Of a stretch of 64,000 bases of DNA, positions 32,651 to 41,233 are shown piece after piece; position 1 is the stretch's first letter, and each line of letters begins with the position of its first letter. The position numbers and the translations under genes were made by a program. The stretch comes from JBBIIC01 sp037446725 (GTDB lineage: Bacteria > Actinomycetota > Coriobacteriia > Anaerosomatales > SLCP01). The notes under the pieces are model-generated. The model was not told the DNA's origin and ran no database searches. It saw only the letters and a program-made list of their open reading frames with translations. The stretch spans positions 1 through 64,000 of the forward strand of contig JBBIIC010000005.1 of assembly GCA_037446725.1 (NCBI GenBank). The letters are read 5' to 3'.

Positions 32651-33354
32651 TCGTGCTCCTCGGCCTCGGCCTCAAAGCCGGTGTTCTCCTCGAACAGCTC
32701 CTCGAGCTGGTCTTCGAGTGCACGCCGGAGCTTCACGCGGCGCCTGACCAGCACCAGCACGAGGACGAGAGTCAGCAGAATCGCGACCCCCGCATACCCG
32801 ATGCCCGCTGCGAAGGCCAGGGCACGCTCGAAGTTCTCGCCGAGGAAGTAACCGATGAGCACCATGACGGCGCTGTAGAGCATCGCGCCGAGCACGGTGT
32901 AGAGCTCGAACCAGGGCAGTTTCATGCGCGATACGCCCGCGATCATGGGAGTGAAGTTCTTGAAGCCGGCGGTGAAGCGTCCCACGAGCACCGTTTTGGA
33001 ACCGTGCACCGCGAAGTACTCCTCGGCGTCGGCGATACGCTTCTCGCTGATGTGGAAGCGGTGGCCGTACCGCAGGAGCGCGTCGCGGCCCCCCTTGCGG
33101 CCGAGGAAGTAGCTGATGTTACTGCCGATCACCGTGCCGAGTACCGAGGCGAGCCAGACGAGCGGCCACTGGAGCGAGCCGTACGTCGGCGTTGAGAGGA
33201 ATGCGGCCGCCACAACGATGGTCTCGCCGGGCGTGATGCCGCCGATCACGAACAGGTTCTCGAAGAGGGTGAAGCCGAACACGATCGGGTAGCCTGCCGT
33301 GTCGAGCAGGCCGAGGAACCAATCGATGATCGCGATACCGGTCACCGGCTCCAT
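32647..33354 (-). CDS. DedA family membrane protein
   Basis: 235-aa polytopic protein of the DedA/VTT family, related to undecaprenyl-phosphate and other lipid flippases. Visible motifs: FENLFVIGGITPGETIVVAAAF, IGSNISYFLGRKGG and VGRFTAGFKNFTPMIAGVSRM (G-R-F/Y region). The C-terminus has a last helix and an acidic tail (ENTGFEAEAEEHE). ATG 33354. It sits within the nad-birA operon with no obvious functional link. Confidence 0.9.
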   Translation of the reverse strand: MEPVTGIAIIDWFLGLLDTAGYPIVFGFTLFENLFVIGGITPGETIVVAAAFLSTPTYGSLQWPLVWLASVLGTVIGSNISYFLGRKGGRDALLRYGHRFHISEKRIADAEEYFAVHGSKTVLVGRFTAGFKNFTPMIAGVSRMKLPWFELYTVLGAMLYSAVMVLIGYFLGENFERALAFAAGIGYAGVAILLTLVLVLVLVRRRVKLRRALEDQLEELFEENTGFEAEAEEHE

Positions 33355-33375
33355 CGGTGCCCTTCCTGGTGAGAC

Positions 33376-34320
33376 CTACGGGGACGCCTGCTCATCGAAT
33401 CCGAAATCGAGCGGGTGCGCAAGACCGAGCGCGCTCGTTGATACCCGATCGACACCAGCGGCCACGATCTCGCCGATGCGCTCGAACGTTACGCCACCGG
33501 AGGCCTCGGTGAGCGTCCGCGCGCCGCAGGCTGCCGAGGCGGTGCGAACCGCCTCGGCCGCCCGACGCATGGTGGCGACGCCCATGTTGTCGAGCAGCAC
33601 GACGTCGGCCCCCGCCGAGGCCGCCTCGGCGGCCTGCTCCACCGTGTCAGCTTCGACCTCGACACGCAGTTCGGGGTGGGCCGAGCGAGCCGCACTCACC
33701 GCGGCGGCCAGTCCGCCTGCGAGCCGCACGTGGTTGTCCTTCACCAGCACCATGTCCCACAACCCCTCGCGGTGCGGATGCGCGCCCCCGCAGGCAACCG
33801 CCCACTTCGAGAGCGCGCGCAGGCCCGGGAGCGTCTTGCGGGTATCGAGCACGGCTACGTCGGAACCGGCGGCTTCCTGCCAACGGGCGGCCTCGGTAGC
33901 GATGCCGGAAAGCACCATGACGAGGTTGAGCGCCGTTCGCTCGGCGGCGAGCAGGACGGTTGCGAGGCCGGTGACCTCGGCGACCGCGTCGCCGTGACCC
34001 GCCCGGTCGCCGTCGGCGGCGAGCGGCTCGAATCTCACCGAGCCGGGCCGCCCGGCGGCCAGGGCGAGCAGCACGTAGACGCGCTCGGCAGCCACCAGCC
34101 CACACACCACACCGGGCTCGCGCGCGACGATCCGCCCCGAGAACTCCGCATCCGGCGGCACGACTGCGCTCGTCGTGACGTCGCGGGCGAGCAGGTCGCG
34201 CATGGCGGTCTCGCCTGCGCCGCTCAGCGACTCGCGCAGCGCCTCCGGCGACACCCCGAGGTCTTCCGCGAGAGCGCGGGTGACGAGATCGTCGACGAGC
34301 GCGATGTCCGGGCGGCTCAC
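33376..34320 (-). CDS. nadC: Nicotinate-nucleotide pyrophosphorylase (quinolinate phosphoribosyltransferase)
   Basis: Converts quinolinate and PRPP to nicotinate mononucleotide. Motifs: ALAEDLG near the N-terminus, LNLVMVLSGIAT, DTRKTLPGLRALSKWAVACGG, HREGLWDMVLVKDNHV and VEVEADTVEQA, then VVLLDNMG. 314 aa, slightly long because of an insert near residues 20-35 (GVSPEALRESLSGAGE). GTG 34320 overlaps the nadB stop by 4 bases. Third step of the nadA-nadB-nadC set. Confidence 0.95.
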   Translation of the reverse strand: MSRPDIALVDDLVTRALAEDLGVSPEALRESLSGAGETAMRDLLARDVTTSAVVPPDAEFSGRIVAREPGVVCGLVAAERVYVLLALAAGRPGSVRFEPLAADGDRAGHGDAVAEVTGLATVLLAAERTALNLVMVLSGIATEAARWQEAAGSDVAVLDTRKTLPGLRALSKWAVACGGAHPHREGLWDMVLVKDNHVRLAGGLAAAVSAARSAHPELRVEVEADTVEQAAEAASAGADVVLLDNMGVATMRRAAEAVRTASAACGARTLTEASGGVTFERIGEIVAAGVDRVSTSALGLAHPLDFGFDEQASP

Positions 34321-36077
34321 GCGGCACCTCCACCCGGCATGTGAGCGTGGCTCACCGACACCGGTGCGAACCGCGGCGCCGCGCCGCGCTGCCACACGAG
34401 GTGGCCGGCCCAGTGAGCGTCGTCGCGATCGGGGAAGTCAACGCGGCTGTGGGCGCCGCGGGTCTCGGCGCGCACACGTGCCGCGTGCGTGATGAGCGCG
34501 GCGACGGTGACCATATTCTGGACCTCGAACTCCTCCGCGCGGCGCAGACTCACCTCGAGCAGCCGGCTCAGCCCCGCGATCACCGTGGCGGCCTCGGAGA
34601 GCCCGCCTTCCGAGCGCACCATGCCCGCGAACGACGTCATCGCCTGCTGGAGCGTGGCGCGCGCTGCATCGATGGTGAACGCCGCTGTGCGCTCGACCGG
34701 GCCCGAGACGATGCGCGAGACCCGATCGGGTTGGGCGCCGTCGCGCAGCGCCCGCGCGATGCGCCGGGAGAAGACGACCCCTTCGAGCAGGGAGTTCGAA
34801 GCGAGGCGGTTCGCACCGTGCAGCCCGGAGGCGGTCACTTCGCCGGCGGCGAAGAGTCCCGGGAGCGAGGTGCGGCCGTCGAGGTCGACCTTCACGCCGC
34901 CAATCATGTAGTGCGCGGCCGGAGCGACCGGGACGAGGTCGCGCGACAGGTCGTAGCCGGCCTCCAGGCACCGCTCCCAGATCGTCGGGAACCGCTCGCG
35001 CAGGTGCGCCTCGCCGAGATGGCGCGCGTCGAGCCAGACGTGCGGCTGCTGGCAGCGCACCATCACGCGCTCGATCTCGCGCACGACGACGTCGCGCGGT
35101 GCGAGCTCGGCAAGGGAGTGGCGGCCGGGCATGAAGCGCTCGCCGGCGCAGTCGAGCAGGTAGGCGCCCTCACCCCGGAGCGCCTCGGTGATGAGCGTCT
35201 TGGGGTGCTCGTCTGAGTCGAGCGCGGTGGGATGGAACTGCACGAACTCCATGTCGGCTATCTCGGCCCCGGCGCGCCACGCAGCGGCAAGGCCGTCGCC
35301 GGTCGCGATCTGGGGGTTGGTGGTCACGCGGAAGACCTGCCCGCACCCGCCGGTCGCGAGCACAACCGCATCGGCCCAGCAGATCGCGGGCCTGCCAGTC
35401 GCCTCGTCGAGCACGAGTGCGCCGACACAGCGGTCGCCTGCGGTGAGCAGGTCTACGAGGAAGTGCTCCTCGGCAACCTCGACGTGGTCCGCCGCTCGCA
35501 CGGCGGCCGTCAAAGCCTCCTGGATCGTCGCCCCGGTCGCATCCCCCGTGTGCAGCACGCGCGGCAGACTGTGGCCACCCTCGAGCGCGAGGCTCGGCGC
35601 ACCGCCCGCCCCGAGATCGAAGCGGACCCCGAGCGCCTCGAGCTCGGCGAGCGCCGCGGCCGCCTCGCCGACGACGGCGCGCACCACGCGCTCGTCGCAG
35701 AGCCCCTGGCCGGCCACGAGCGTGTCGGCAAGGTGCAGCTCGACCGAGTCCGCCTCGCCGATCGCGCCGGCGATGCCGCCCTGCGCGTACCAGGTCCCGG
35801 TCTCCGCGAGCCGCCCCTTGGTGACGAGCCCGACCCTGCACTCGGGCCCGAGGGAGAGCGCAGCCATCAGTCCGGCTATCCCCGAGCCGACGACGAGTAC
35901 GTCGTAGCGTTCCTGCGGCAGCTCGTCGGTGTCGAACTCGACCAGATAGCGCCTGCCGAGCGCCCCGGGCAGCTCGCCGGCCTTCAGCCGGCGCTCGTCG
36001 GGCGGGAAGGTGCCGCCCGAGCGCCGCTCGCGCGCGAGGTCGTGGTCTGCCGCGTGCGTGTCGGCCGGCTCAGCCAA
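34317..36077 (-). CDS. nadB: L-aspartate oxidase
   Basis: FAD enzyme that oxidises L-aspartate to iminoaspartate for quinolinate synthesis. FAD motif DVLVVGSGIAGLMAAL, catalytic region GTWYAQGGIAGAIGE, HTGDATGATIQEAL, EFVQFHPTAL, and GEVTASGLHGANRLASNSLLEG. 586 aa from TTG 36077. The only other candidates would cut into the RYLVEFDTDELPQ segment that relatives in Actinobacteria share, so TTG is preferred even though its ribosome site is weak. It overlaps nadA by 8 bases. Confidence 0.92.
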   Translation of the reverse strand: MAEPADTHAADHDLARERRSGGTFPPDERRLKAGELPGALGRRYLVEFDTDELPQERYDVLVVGSGIAGLMAALSLGPECRVGLVTKGRLAETGTWYAQGGIAGAIGEADSVELHLADTLVAGQGLCDERVVRAVVGEAAAALAELEALGVRFDLGAGGAPSLALEGGHSLPRVLHTGDATGATIQEALTAAVRAADHVEVAEEHFLVDLLTAGDRCVGALVLDEATGRPAICWADAVVLATGGCGQVFRVTTNPQIATGDGLAAAWRAGAEIADMEFVQFHPTALDSDEHPKTLITEALRGEGAYLLDCAGERFMPGRHSLAELAPRDVVVREIERVMVRCQQPHVWLDARHLGEAHLRERFPTIWERCLEAGYDLSRDLVPVAPAAHYMIGGVKVDLDGRTSLPGLFAAGEVTASGLHGANRLASNSLLEGVVFSRRIARALRDGAQPDRVSRIVSGPVERTAAFTIDAARATLQQAMTSFAGMVRSEGGLSEAATVIAGLSRLLEVSLRRAEEFEVQNMVTVAALITHAARVRAETRGAHSRVDFPDRDDAHWAGHLVWQRGAAPRFAPVSVSHAHMPGGGAA

Positions 36078-36984
36078 GCGCCACCATCCGCTCCACCGCG
36101 CCGAGCGCGGCCCGCGCGATGTCGGGATCCACCTCGATCGCCGTGTGCATACCTGCAAGCGAGTCGCGCACCTTCTCGATGGTGGTGACCTTCATGTTGG
36201 GACAGATCATCTTCGGCGTCAGGTTGATGAAGCGCTTGCCCGGAGCGGCCTTCGAGAGCCCGTGCAGCAAGCCCTCCTCGGTGATGACGATGATCTCCTC
36301 GGCGTCGGACTCGGCCGCGAAGCGAAGCATCTGACTCGTCGAGAGCACCGCGTCGGCGAGCGCGGTGAGCCACGGCTGACACTCGGGATGGACGACGAGC
36401 GCCGCCGAGGGGTGGCGCTCTTGCGCCTCGCGCACCTGCTCGGCCGTGACCTCGTCGTGAGTGGGGCACCAGCCGTCCCATGCGACGATCTCGACCTCGG
36501 GCAGCTGCGAGCCGACCCATGTCGCCAGGTTGCGGTCCGGCCCGAAGAGCACCTCCGGTGCGCCGAGCGAGCGAACGACCTCGACGGCATTGGCCGAGGT
36601 GCAGCAGATGTCCGAGAGCGCCTTGACCTCTGCAGACGAGTTCACGTACGTCACCACGGGCACGCCCGGGTGCTCGGCGCGCCACGCCGCGAGCTGCTCG
36701 CCGGTGAGCATGTCGGCCATAGGGCATCCGGCCCGCGGCTCGGGCATGAGCACGGTCTTGCCCGGACAGAGGATCTTCGCTGTCTCGGCCATGAAGTGCA
36801 CGCCGGCGAAGACTATGACGCTCGCGTCGGTGGCGGCGGCTTGACGTGAGAGCCCGAGAGAGTCGCCGACGAAGTCAGCGACGTCCTGCACCTCGGGACG
36901 CTGGTAGTTGTGAGCGAGGATCACAGCGTCGCGCTCGGCGGCGAGCGAGCGTATCTCTTCGTGGATCGCTCGTGGGTCGGTCAT
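36070..36984 (-). CDS. nadA: Quinolinate synthase A
   Basis: [4Fe-4S] enzyme condensing iminoaspartate with dihydroxyacetone phosphate to quinolinate. The three cluster cysteines expected for the family are in SDICCTSANA, VHPECQPW and MICPNMKVTT. N-terminal AVILAHNYQRPEVQDVADFVGDS is typical. 304 aa. ATG 36984 overlaps the panC stop (ATGA) and has GGAGG 9 bases upstream. An oxygen-sensitive cluster fits the anaerobic profile of the window. Confidence 0.95.
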   Translation of the reverse strand: MTDPRAIHEEIRSLAAERDAVILAHNYQRPEVQDVADFVGDSLGLSRQAAATDASVIVFAGVHFMAETAKILCPGKTVLMPEPRAGCPMADMLTGEQLAAWRAEHPGVPVVTYVNSSAEVKALSDICCTSANAVEVVRSLGAPEVLFGPDRNLATWVGSQLPEVEIVAWDGWCPTHDEVTAEQVREAQERHPSAALVVHPECQPWLTALADAVLSTSQMLRFAAESDAEEIIVITEEGLLHGLSKAAPGKRFINLTPKMICPNMKVTTIEKVRDSLAGMHTAIEVDPDIARAALGAVERMVALG

Positions 36985-37868
36985 CGGTAACGGCCTCCTT
37001 CGCGAGTGGATTCATCGGCAAGCGGGGGCACAAGCGCGCAGTTATCGATGAGGCGGGTCGAGCCCACCGTGGCAGCCACGAGCACGCGGGCGGGCGCGAG
37101 CACCTCGTCGAGCGGCTCGAGCGTCTCCGGGTCGACGACGACCGCGTAGTCGAGCTCGAGCGTCTCGGCCCCGGCGAACCTGGCGTACATCTCGCGCTCC
37201 AGGGCGCGCGCGTCCCGCTCGCCCCACGCGAGCGCGGCGGCCGCGGCCTCGAGCGCCTCGGGAAGTGCGAGTGCGGCGGCGCGCTCGTCGGCGGACAGGC
37301 GGACGTTGCGGCTCGAGAGGGCGAGCCCGTCGCGGTCACGGACGATCGGCGCCGCGACGATGGTCGCGCCGAGGTCGAGGTCGCAGGCCAGCCGCCGCAC
37401 GACCTGCAGTTGCTGGTAGTCCTTCTCGCCGAAGAACGCGAGGTGCGGCCTGAAGATGCTCAGGAGTTTGGCCACCACGGTGGCAACACCCGTGAAGTGC
37501 CCGGGGCGCGCCTCTCCCTCCCAGCGCCCGGCGAGGGGGCCGGGGTCGACGGTAACCGACGCCCCCGGCTCGTACATCACGCTCGCGCTCGGCGTGAAGA
37601 CGAGGTCCACGCCCTCTGCTGCGAGCAGCTGAAGGTCGTGGTCGAGGTCGCGCGGGTAGGACTCGAAGTCCTCCCCGGGACCGAACTGGGTGGGGTTCAC
37701 GAACACCGAGACCGCGACGTAGTCCGCGCGCGCACACGCGGCGCGCACGAGTGAGAGGTGTCCTTCGTGCAGCGCGCCCATCGTGGGCACGAGAGCGACG
37801 ATCTTGCCCTCGGCCCGTGCATCGGCCGCGGCGCGCCGCGCCTCGGCTTTGGATGCCACACGCTCCAC
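36981..37868 (-). CDS. panC: Pantoate-beta-alanine ligase (pantothenate synthetase)
   Basis: Joins pantoate and beta-alanine with ATP to pantothenate. Motifs: VPTMGALHEGHLSLVRAA (HIGH-like), VFVNPTQFGPGEDFESYPRD, HFTGVATVVAKLLSIFRP, FGEKDYQQLQVVRR and LALSSRNVRLS (KMSKS-like). 295 aa. GTG 37868 with GGAGG 7 bases upstream, 2 bases before the panB stop. panD (aspartate decarboxylase) is not in the window. Confidence 0.96.
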   Translation of the reverse strand: MERVASKAEARRAAADARAEGKIVALVPTMGALHEGHLSLVRAACARADYVAVSVFVNPTQFGPGEDFESYPRDLDHDLQLLAAEGVDLVFTPSASVMYEPGASVTVDPGPLAGRWEGEARPGHFTGVATVVAKLLSIFRPHLAFFGEKDYQQLQVVRRLACDLDLGATIVAAPIVRDRDGLALSSRNVRLSADERAAALALPEALEAAAAALAWGERDARALEREMYARFAGAETLELDYAVVVDPETLEPLDEVLAPARVLVAATVGSTRLIDNCALVPPLADESTREGGRYR

Positions 37869-37870
37869 GC

Positions 37871-38779
37871 CTAGGCCTCCGTCCCCGATCCGCTCACGCG
37901 GCGCAGGTGCCGCCCGCGGGCGGCCCGCACCGATTCGAGGGTCCCTGCGTCCATGTGGGTCGACTGCTCCTCGCCCGGGAACGCCCGGTCGCGCACGTCG
38001 TCGGCGTACGCGGTCACCGCCTCGCGCACGAGCGCGCCGGCATCCGCGTAGCGCTTCGCGTGACGCGGGAGGAAGTCGCCGCCGAGCCCAAGCAGGTCGT
38101 GGAAGACCTGGACCTGCCCGTCGCAGCCCTCACCCGCGCCGATGCCGATCGTCGGGATGGCGAGCTCGGCCGTGACGAGCGCGGCGAGCTCGGCCGGGAT
38201 GCACTCGAGTACGATCGCGAACGCGCCGGCGTCCTGGAGCGCGAGACAGTCATCGATCAGTGTGGCGGCCGCCTCGGCTTCGCGCGCCTGGACCTTGTAC
38301 CCGCCGAGCTGGTGCACCGACTGCGGCGTCAGCCCGACGTGTCCCATGATCGGGATGCCGGCCTGCACGAGCCGCTTCGCCGTGGGAGCGACGTGCGCGC
38401 CGCCTTCGAGCTTGACGGCGGCAGCACCGCCCTCGGCGACGAGACGTCCCGCCGCCCGCAGCGCGTCTTCCTCCGAGACCTGGAACGACATGAACGGCAT
38501 GTCAGCCACGACGAGTGCGCGCTTCGCACCGCGCGCCACCGCGGCGGTGTGCCGCACCATGTCGTCCACGGTCACCGGCAGGGTGGAATCGAAACCGAGC
38601 ACGGTCATGCCGAGCGAGTCGCCTACAAGGATGGCGTCGACTCCGGCCTGATCAACGAGGCGCGCCGAGGGTGTGTCGTAGGCGGTGATCATGACGATGG
38701 GGCGCTGAGAGGCCTTCATCGCGCGAAGCGCGGTCGTCGTGATCGCGCGCGCAGAATCCATAGGTACCATGGCGCTCAT
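37871..38779 (-). CDS. panB: 3-methyl-2-oxobutanoate hydroxymethyltransferase
   Basis: Transfers a hydroxymethyl group from 5,10-methylene-THF to ketoisovalerate, making ketopantoate. Motifs: VMITAYDTPSARLVDQAGVDAILVGDS, EGGAHV, GHVGLTPQSVHQLGGYKVQG-like (GYKVQARE), and LECIPAELAALVTAEL, then IGIGAG. 302 aa; the C-terminus after LGLGGDFLPRHAKRY is about 35 residues longer than usual. ATG 38779 has AGGAG 6 bases upstream. First gene of the pan-nad-birA operon. Confidence 0.96.
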   Translation of the reverse strand: MSAMVPMDSARAITTTALRAMKASQRPIVMITAYDTPSARLVDQAGVDAILVGDSLGMTVLGFDSTLPVTVDDMVRHTAAVARGAKRALVVADMPFMSFQVSEEDALRAAGRLVAEGGAAAVKLEGGAHVAPTAKRLVQAGIPIMGHVGLTPQSVHQLGGYKVQAREAEAAATLIDDCLALQDAGAFAIVLECIPAELAALVTAELAIPTIGIGAGEGCDGQVQVFHDLLGLGGDFLPRHAKRYADAGALVREAVTAYADDVRDRAFPGEEQSTHMDAGTLESVRAARGRHLRRVSGSGTEA

Positions 38780-38902
38780 GGCACGCTCCTTCCCGGTCTG
38801 CCGTCTCAGCCCTGGCTCTTCCGAGGGTCCAAGCGGCCCCGTACGGGTGGGGTAGAGAGTATACCACCGCAGGTGGCGGCCCAGACGCGGCGCGTGCGAA
38901 CA
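38780..38902 (-). promoter_or_regulatory. Promoter region of the pan-nad operon
   Basis: An extended -10 TGGTATACT (TATACT at 38863-38858, minus strand) lies about 80 bases before panB. Just upstream, CCACC-TGC-GGTGG (38876-38864) is a 13-bp inverted repeat occupying the -10/-35 spacer, where a regulator could bind. No good -35. Confidence 0.4.
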
Positions 38903-39721
38903 CTACTCGTCGTCTTCGGCTCCCGCAGCGAACTCCTCTTCTGCCGGCGGGGCCGCCACCGCCTCGGCGATGGCACGGCGGGCCCGCTCCGCAAGCGCCT
39001 CGGGCACGAGCAGCTTGAACGGGCGCGCGAGCCCCCAGGGGTTCGTCCAGAGCTCGGGCGGGTACGGGTCCCACGCGTACGGGATGCCCTCGCCGTCGAG
39101 CACCGAACGCTCAAGGAGCAGGAGCGCATCCAGGCTCGGCACCCGCCCGGAGCCAGGAGGTCCGTCCCCGACGGCGACCTCCACCCACTCCTCGTCGAGT
39201 CCGCTTCCCGCAGGACCGCGGGTCACGTCCTCGAAGCCCGACACCATGCCGAGCGTCCCGGTGATCCTGCCGACGGCGACCTTGTCGTCGCAGACGGCCG
39301 AACCGTCGGGCATCACCACGAGCGGGTCGACCTCGAGCAGCGGCCTGACGACGAACTCGCGCTCCAGGAATCGCGGGTGCGGGATGATGACCCCAGGGCC
39401 CTCCCACTCCTCGTCGCCGAACAGGATGATGTCCAGATCAATCGGACGAGGAGCGTTCCTGGCCTCAGGCGTGCGGCCGAGTTCGGTCTCGATCTCACCC
39501 ATGAGGCGCAGCAGCGTGTCCGCCGAGAGCACGGTCTCGACCACTGCGACAGCATTAGCGAACGCCGGCGCGGACGCATCCGGCCACGCTTCGGACTCGT
39601 AGACCTCGGAGACCGCGACGACCGCCGTGTCCTCGAGTTCGTCGATGGCACGGAGTGCTGCAGCGATGTTCTCGAGCCGGTCGCCGAGGTTGGCGCCGAG
39701 CCCGACGTGCGCACGCGTCAT
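38903..39721 (-). CDS. folK: HPPK (FolK) fused to a DUF2007-like C-terminal domain
   Basis: Residues 1-155 are 6-hydroxymethyl-7,8-dihydropterin pyrophosphokinase: VGLGANLGDRLENI, ALANAV-like FANAVAVVE, and the metal site RPIDLDIILFG (Asp95, Asp97) followed by IPHPRFLEREFVVRPLLEV. Residues about 178-255 are an added domain with the DUF2007 pattern (EEWVEVA, LDALLLLERSVLDGEGIPYAW, PFKLLVPEALAERARRAI), then an acidic tail. 272 aa against about 160 for plain FolK. ATG 39721 overlaps the folP stop by one base, with GGGAGG upstream. Confidence 0.88.
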   Translation of the reverse strand: MTRAHVGLGANLGDRLENIAAALRAIDELEDTAVVAVSEVYESEAWPDASAPAFANAVAVVETVLSADTLLRLMGEIETELGRTPEARNAPRPIDLDIILFGDEEWEGPGVIIPHPRFLEREFVVRPLLEVDPLVVMPDGSAVCDDKVAVGRITGTLGMVSGFEDVTRGPAGSGLDEEWVEVAVGDGPPGSGRVPSLDALLLLERSVLDGEGIPYAWDPYPPELWTNPWGLARPFKLLVPEALAERARRAIAEAVAAPPAEEEFAAGAEDDE

Positions 39722-40566
39722 CACGCCCACCTCCCGATGGCGGTGACGACCTTGAGAGCCTCGACCGTTTCTCTCACGTCGTGGACGCGCACGATGTCCG
39801 CCCCCGCAAGGGCCGCGTACACCGCCGCTCCGACGCTGCCGGCCACCCGCCGCTTCGGATCGTCCTCACCGAGTATGTGCCCGATGAAGCGCTTCCGCGA
39901 CGCGCCGACCAGCACCGGATAGCCGAGTGCGGCTAACGCGGGCAGGCCGCGCAGGAGCGCGAGGTTGTGCTCGAGGGTCTTGCCGAAGCCGATCCCCGGA
40001 TCGAGCGCGATGCGCTCGGGCGCGATGCCGGCGGATTCGAGGGCGGCGGCGCGCCCGGCCAGGAACTCCGCCACCTCGGCGACCACGTCCGTGTAGTGCG
40101 GGCCGTCCTGCATGGTCGCCGGGTCATCGCCGAGCATATGCATCACCACAAGGCCGGCGTCGCTCTCCGCCGCCACCCGGAGCACCTCAGGGTCGCGGAA
40201 GCCGGTGACGTCGTTGATCACGGAAGCGCCCACATCCACGCACGCCCGGGCGACCGCAGCGTGCCGCGTGTCGATGGATACGGGGAGAGCGACCCGGCTC
40301 GCGAGTGCTCGCACGACGGGCAGCACCCGCGCGAGTTCAGCCTCCACGCCGACGGGTGCCGCGCCGGGCCGGGTGGACTCGCCGCCGACGTCGATGAGGT
40401 CGGCGCCCTCGGCGGCCATGGCATGTGCCCGCGACAGGGCGGCATCCGGGTCGGCGTGATCACCGCCGTCGGAGAACGAGTCGGGCGTGACATTGAGGAT
40501 GCCCATGACGAGCGGCCGGTCGAGAGCGAGCGCGAACCGGCCGCACCGCCAGACGCGCAGGCTCAT
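39721..40566 (-). CDS. folP: Dihydropteroate synthase
   Basis: Condenses the FolK product with p-aminobenzoate. Motifs: VMGILNVTPDSFSDGG, DLIDVGGESTRPGA, PVSIDTRHAAVARACVDVGASVINDVTG, VVMHMLGDDP, LDPGIGFGKTLEHN, VLVGASRKRFIG and VRVHDVRE. 281 aa, normal. ATG 40566 starts 16 bases after folE. Sits centrally in folE-folP-folK. Confidence 0.96.
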   Translation of the reverse strand: MSLRVWRCGRFALALDRPLVMGILNVTPDSFSDGGDHADPDAALSRAHAMAAEGADLIDVGGESTRPGAAPVGVEAELARVLPVVRALASRVALPVSIDTRHAAVARACVDVGASVINDVTGFRDPEVLRVAAESDAGLVVMHMLGDDPATMQDGPHYTDVVAEVAEFLAGRAAALESAGIAPERIALDPGIGFGKTLEHNLALLRGLPALAALGYPVLVGASRKRFIGHILGEDDPKRRVAGSVGAAVYAALAGADIVRVHDVRETVEALKVVTAIGRWA

Positions 40567-40582
40567 CCCGCCCCACCCACGC

Positions 40583-41152
40583 TCATCGGCCCTTGATGAG
40601 CGACATCGCCTCCGAGCGTGTGGCCATACTCCGCTCGAAGATGCCGCGCACCGCTGAAGTGGTCGTGATCGCGCCGGGCTTCTGGACGCCGCGCATCGAC
40701 ATGCAGAGGTGCTCGGCTTCTATGACCACCATCACTCCCTGAGGCTCGAGGTGCTCGACGATGGTGTCGGCAATCTGACTCGTCATCCGCTCCTGGACCT
40801 GCGGACGGCGCGCGAAGACCTCGACGACGCGTGCGAGCTTCGATAGCCCGCAGATCCTCCCCTCCTTGCCCGGGATGTAGGCGACGTGCGCCCTGCCCAT
40901 GAACGGCACGAGATGGTGTTCGCAGATCGAGTAGAGGGGGATGTCGCGCACGAGCACCATCTCCTGATGGCCCTCGTTGAAGGTCACGCAGAAGTGGTCG
41001 GCGGCATTCTGCTCAAGTCCCGCGAATATCTCGGCGTACATCTCGGCGACACGCCGAGGGGTGTCGGCCAGACCCTCTCGGACGGGATCCTCGCCGATGC
41101 CCTCGAGGACGAGGCGCACTCCTTCGGCTATCTTGTCGCGGTCCATGGGCAT
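40583..41152 (-). CDS. folE: GTP cyclohydrolase I
   Basis: Makes 7,8-dihydroneopterin triphosphate from GTP. Zinc and catalytic motifs: YSICEHHLVPFMGRAHVAYIPG, GLSKLARVVEVFARRPQVQERMT and EAEHLCMSMRGVQKPGA. 189 aa from ATG 41152, which has GGAG 7 bases upstream; an upstream GTG at 41200 has no ribosome site. A CATACT at 41211-41206 may be its -10, with palindrome GCCCGAGCGGGC (41211-41222) next to it. Confidence 0.95.
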   Translation of the reverse strand: MPMDRDKIAEGVRLVLEGIGEDPVREGLADTPRRVAEMYAEIFAGLEQNAADHFCVTFNEGHQEMVLVRDIPLYSICEHHLVPFMGRAHVAYIPGKEGRICGLSKLARVVEVFARRPQVQERMTSQIADTIVEHLEPQGVMVVIEAEHLCMSMRGVQKPGAITTTSAVRGIFERSMATRSEAMSLIKGR

Positions 41153-41233
41153 GGGGCAGCTCCGGGAGGTTGGGGGCACAGGCGCCTCAATGACGCTCAC
41201 CGAGTAGTATGCCCGAGCGGGCCGGGGGTGTCC

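Noticed and set aside
37751..39922. 723-codon plus-strand open frame across panB/folK
   Set aside because: Shadow frame opposite genes with full catalytic motifs.
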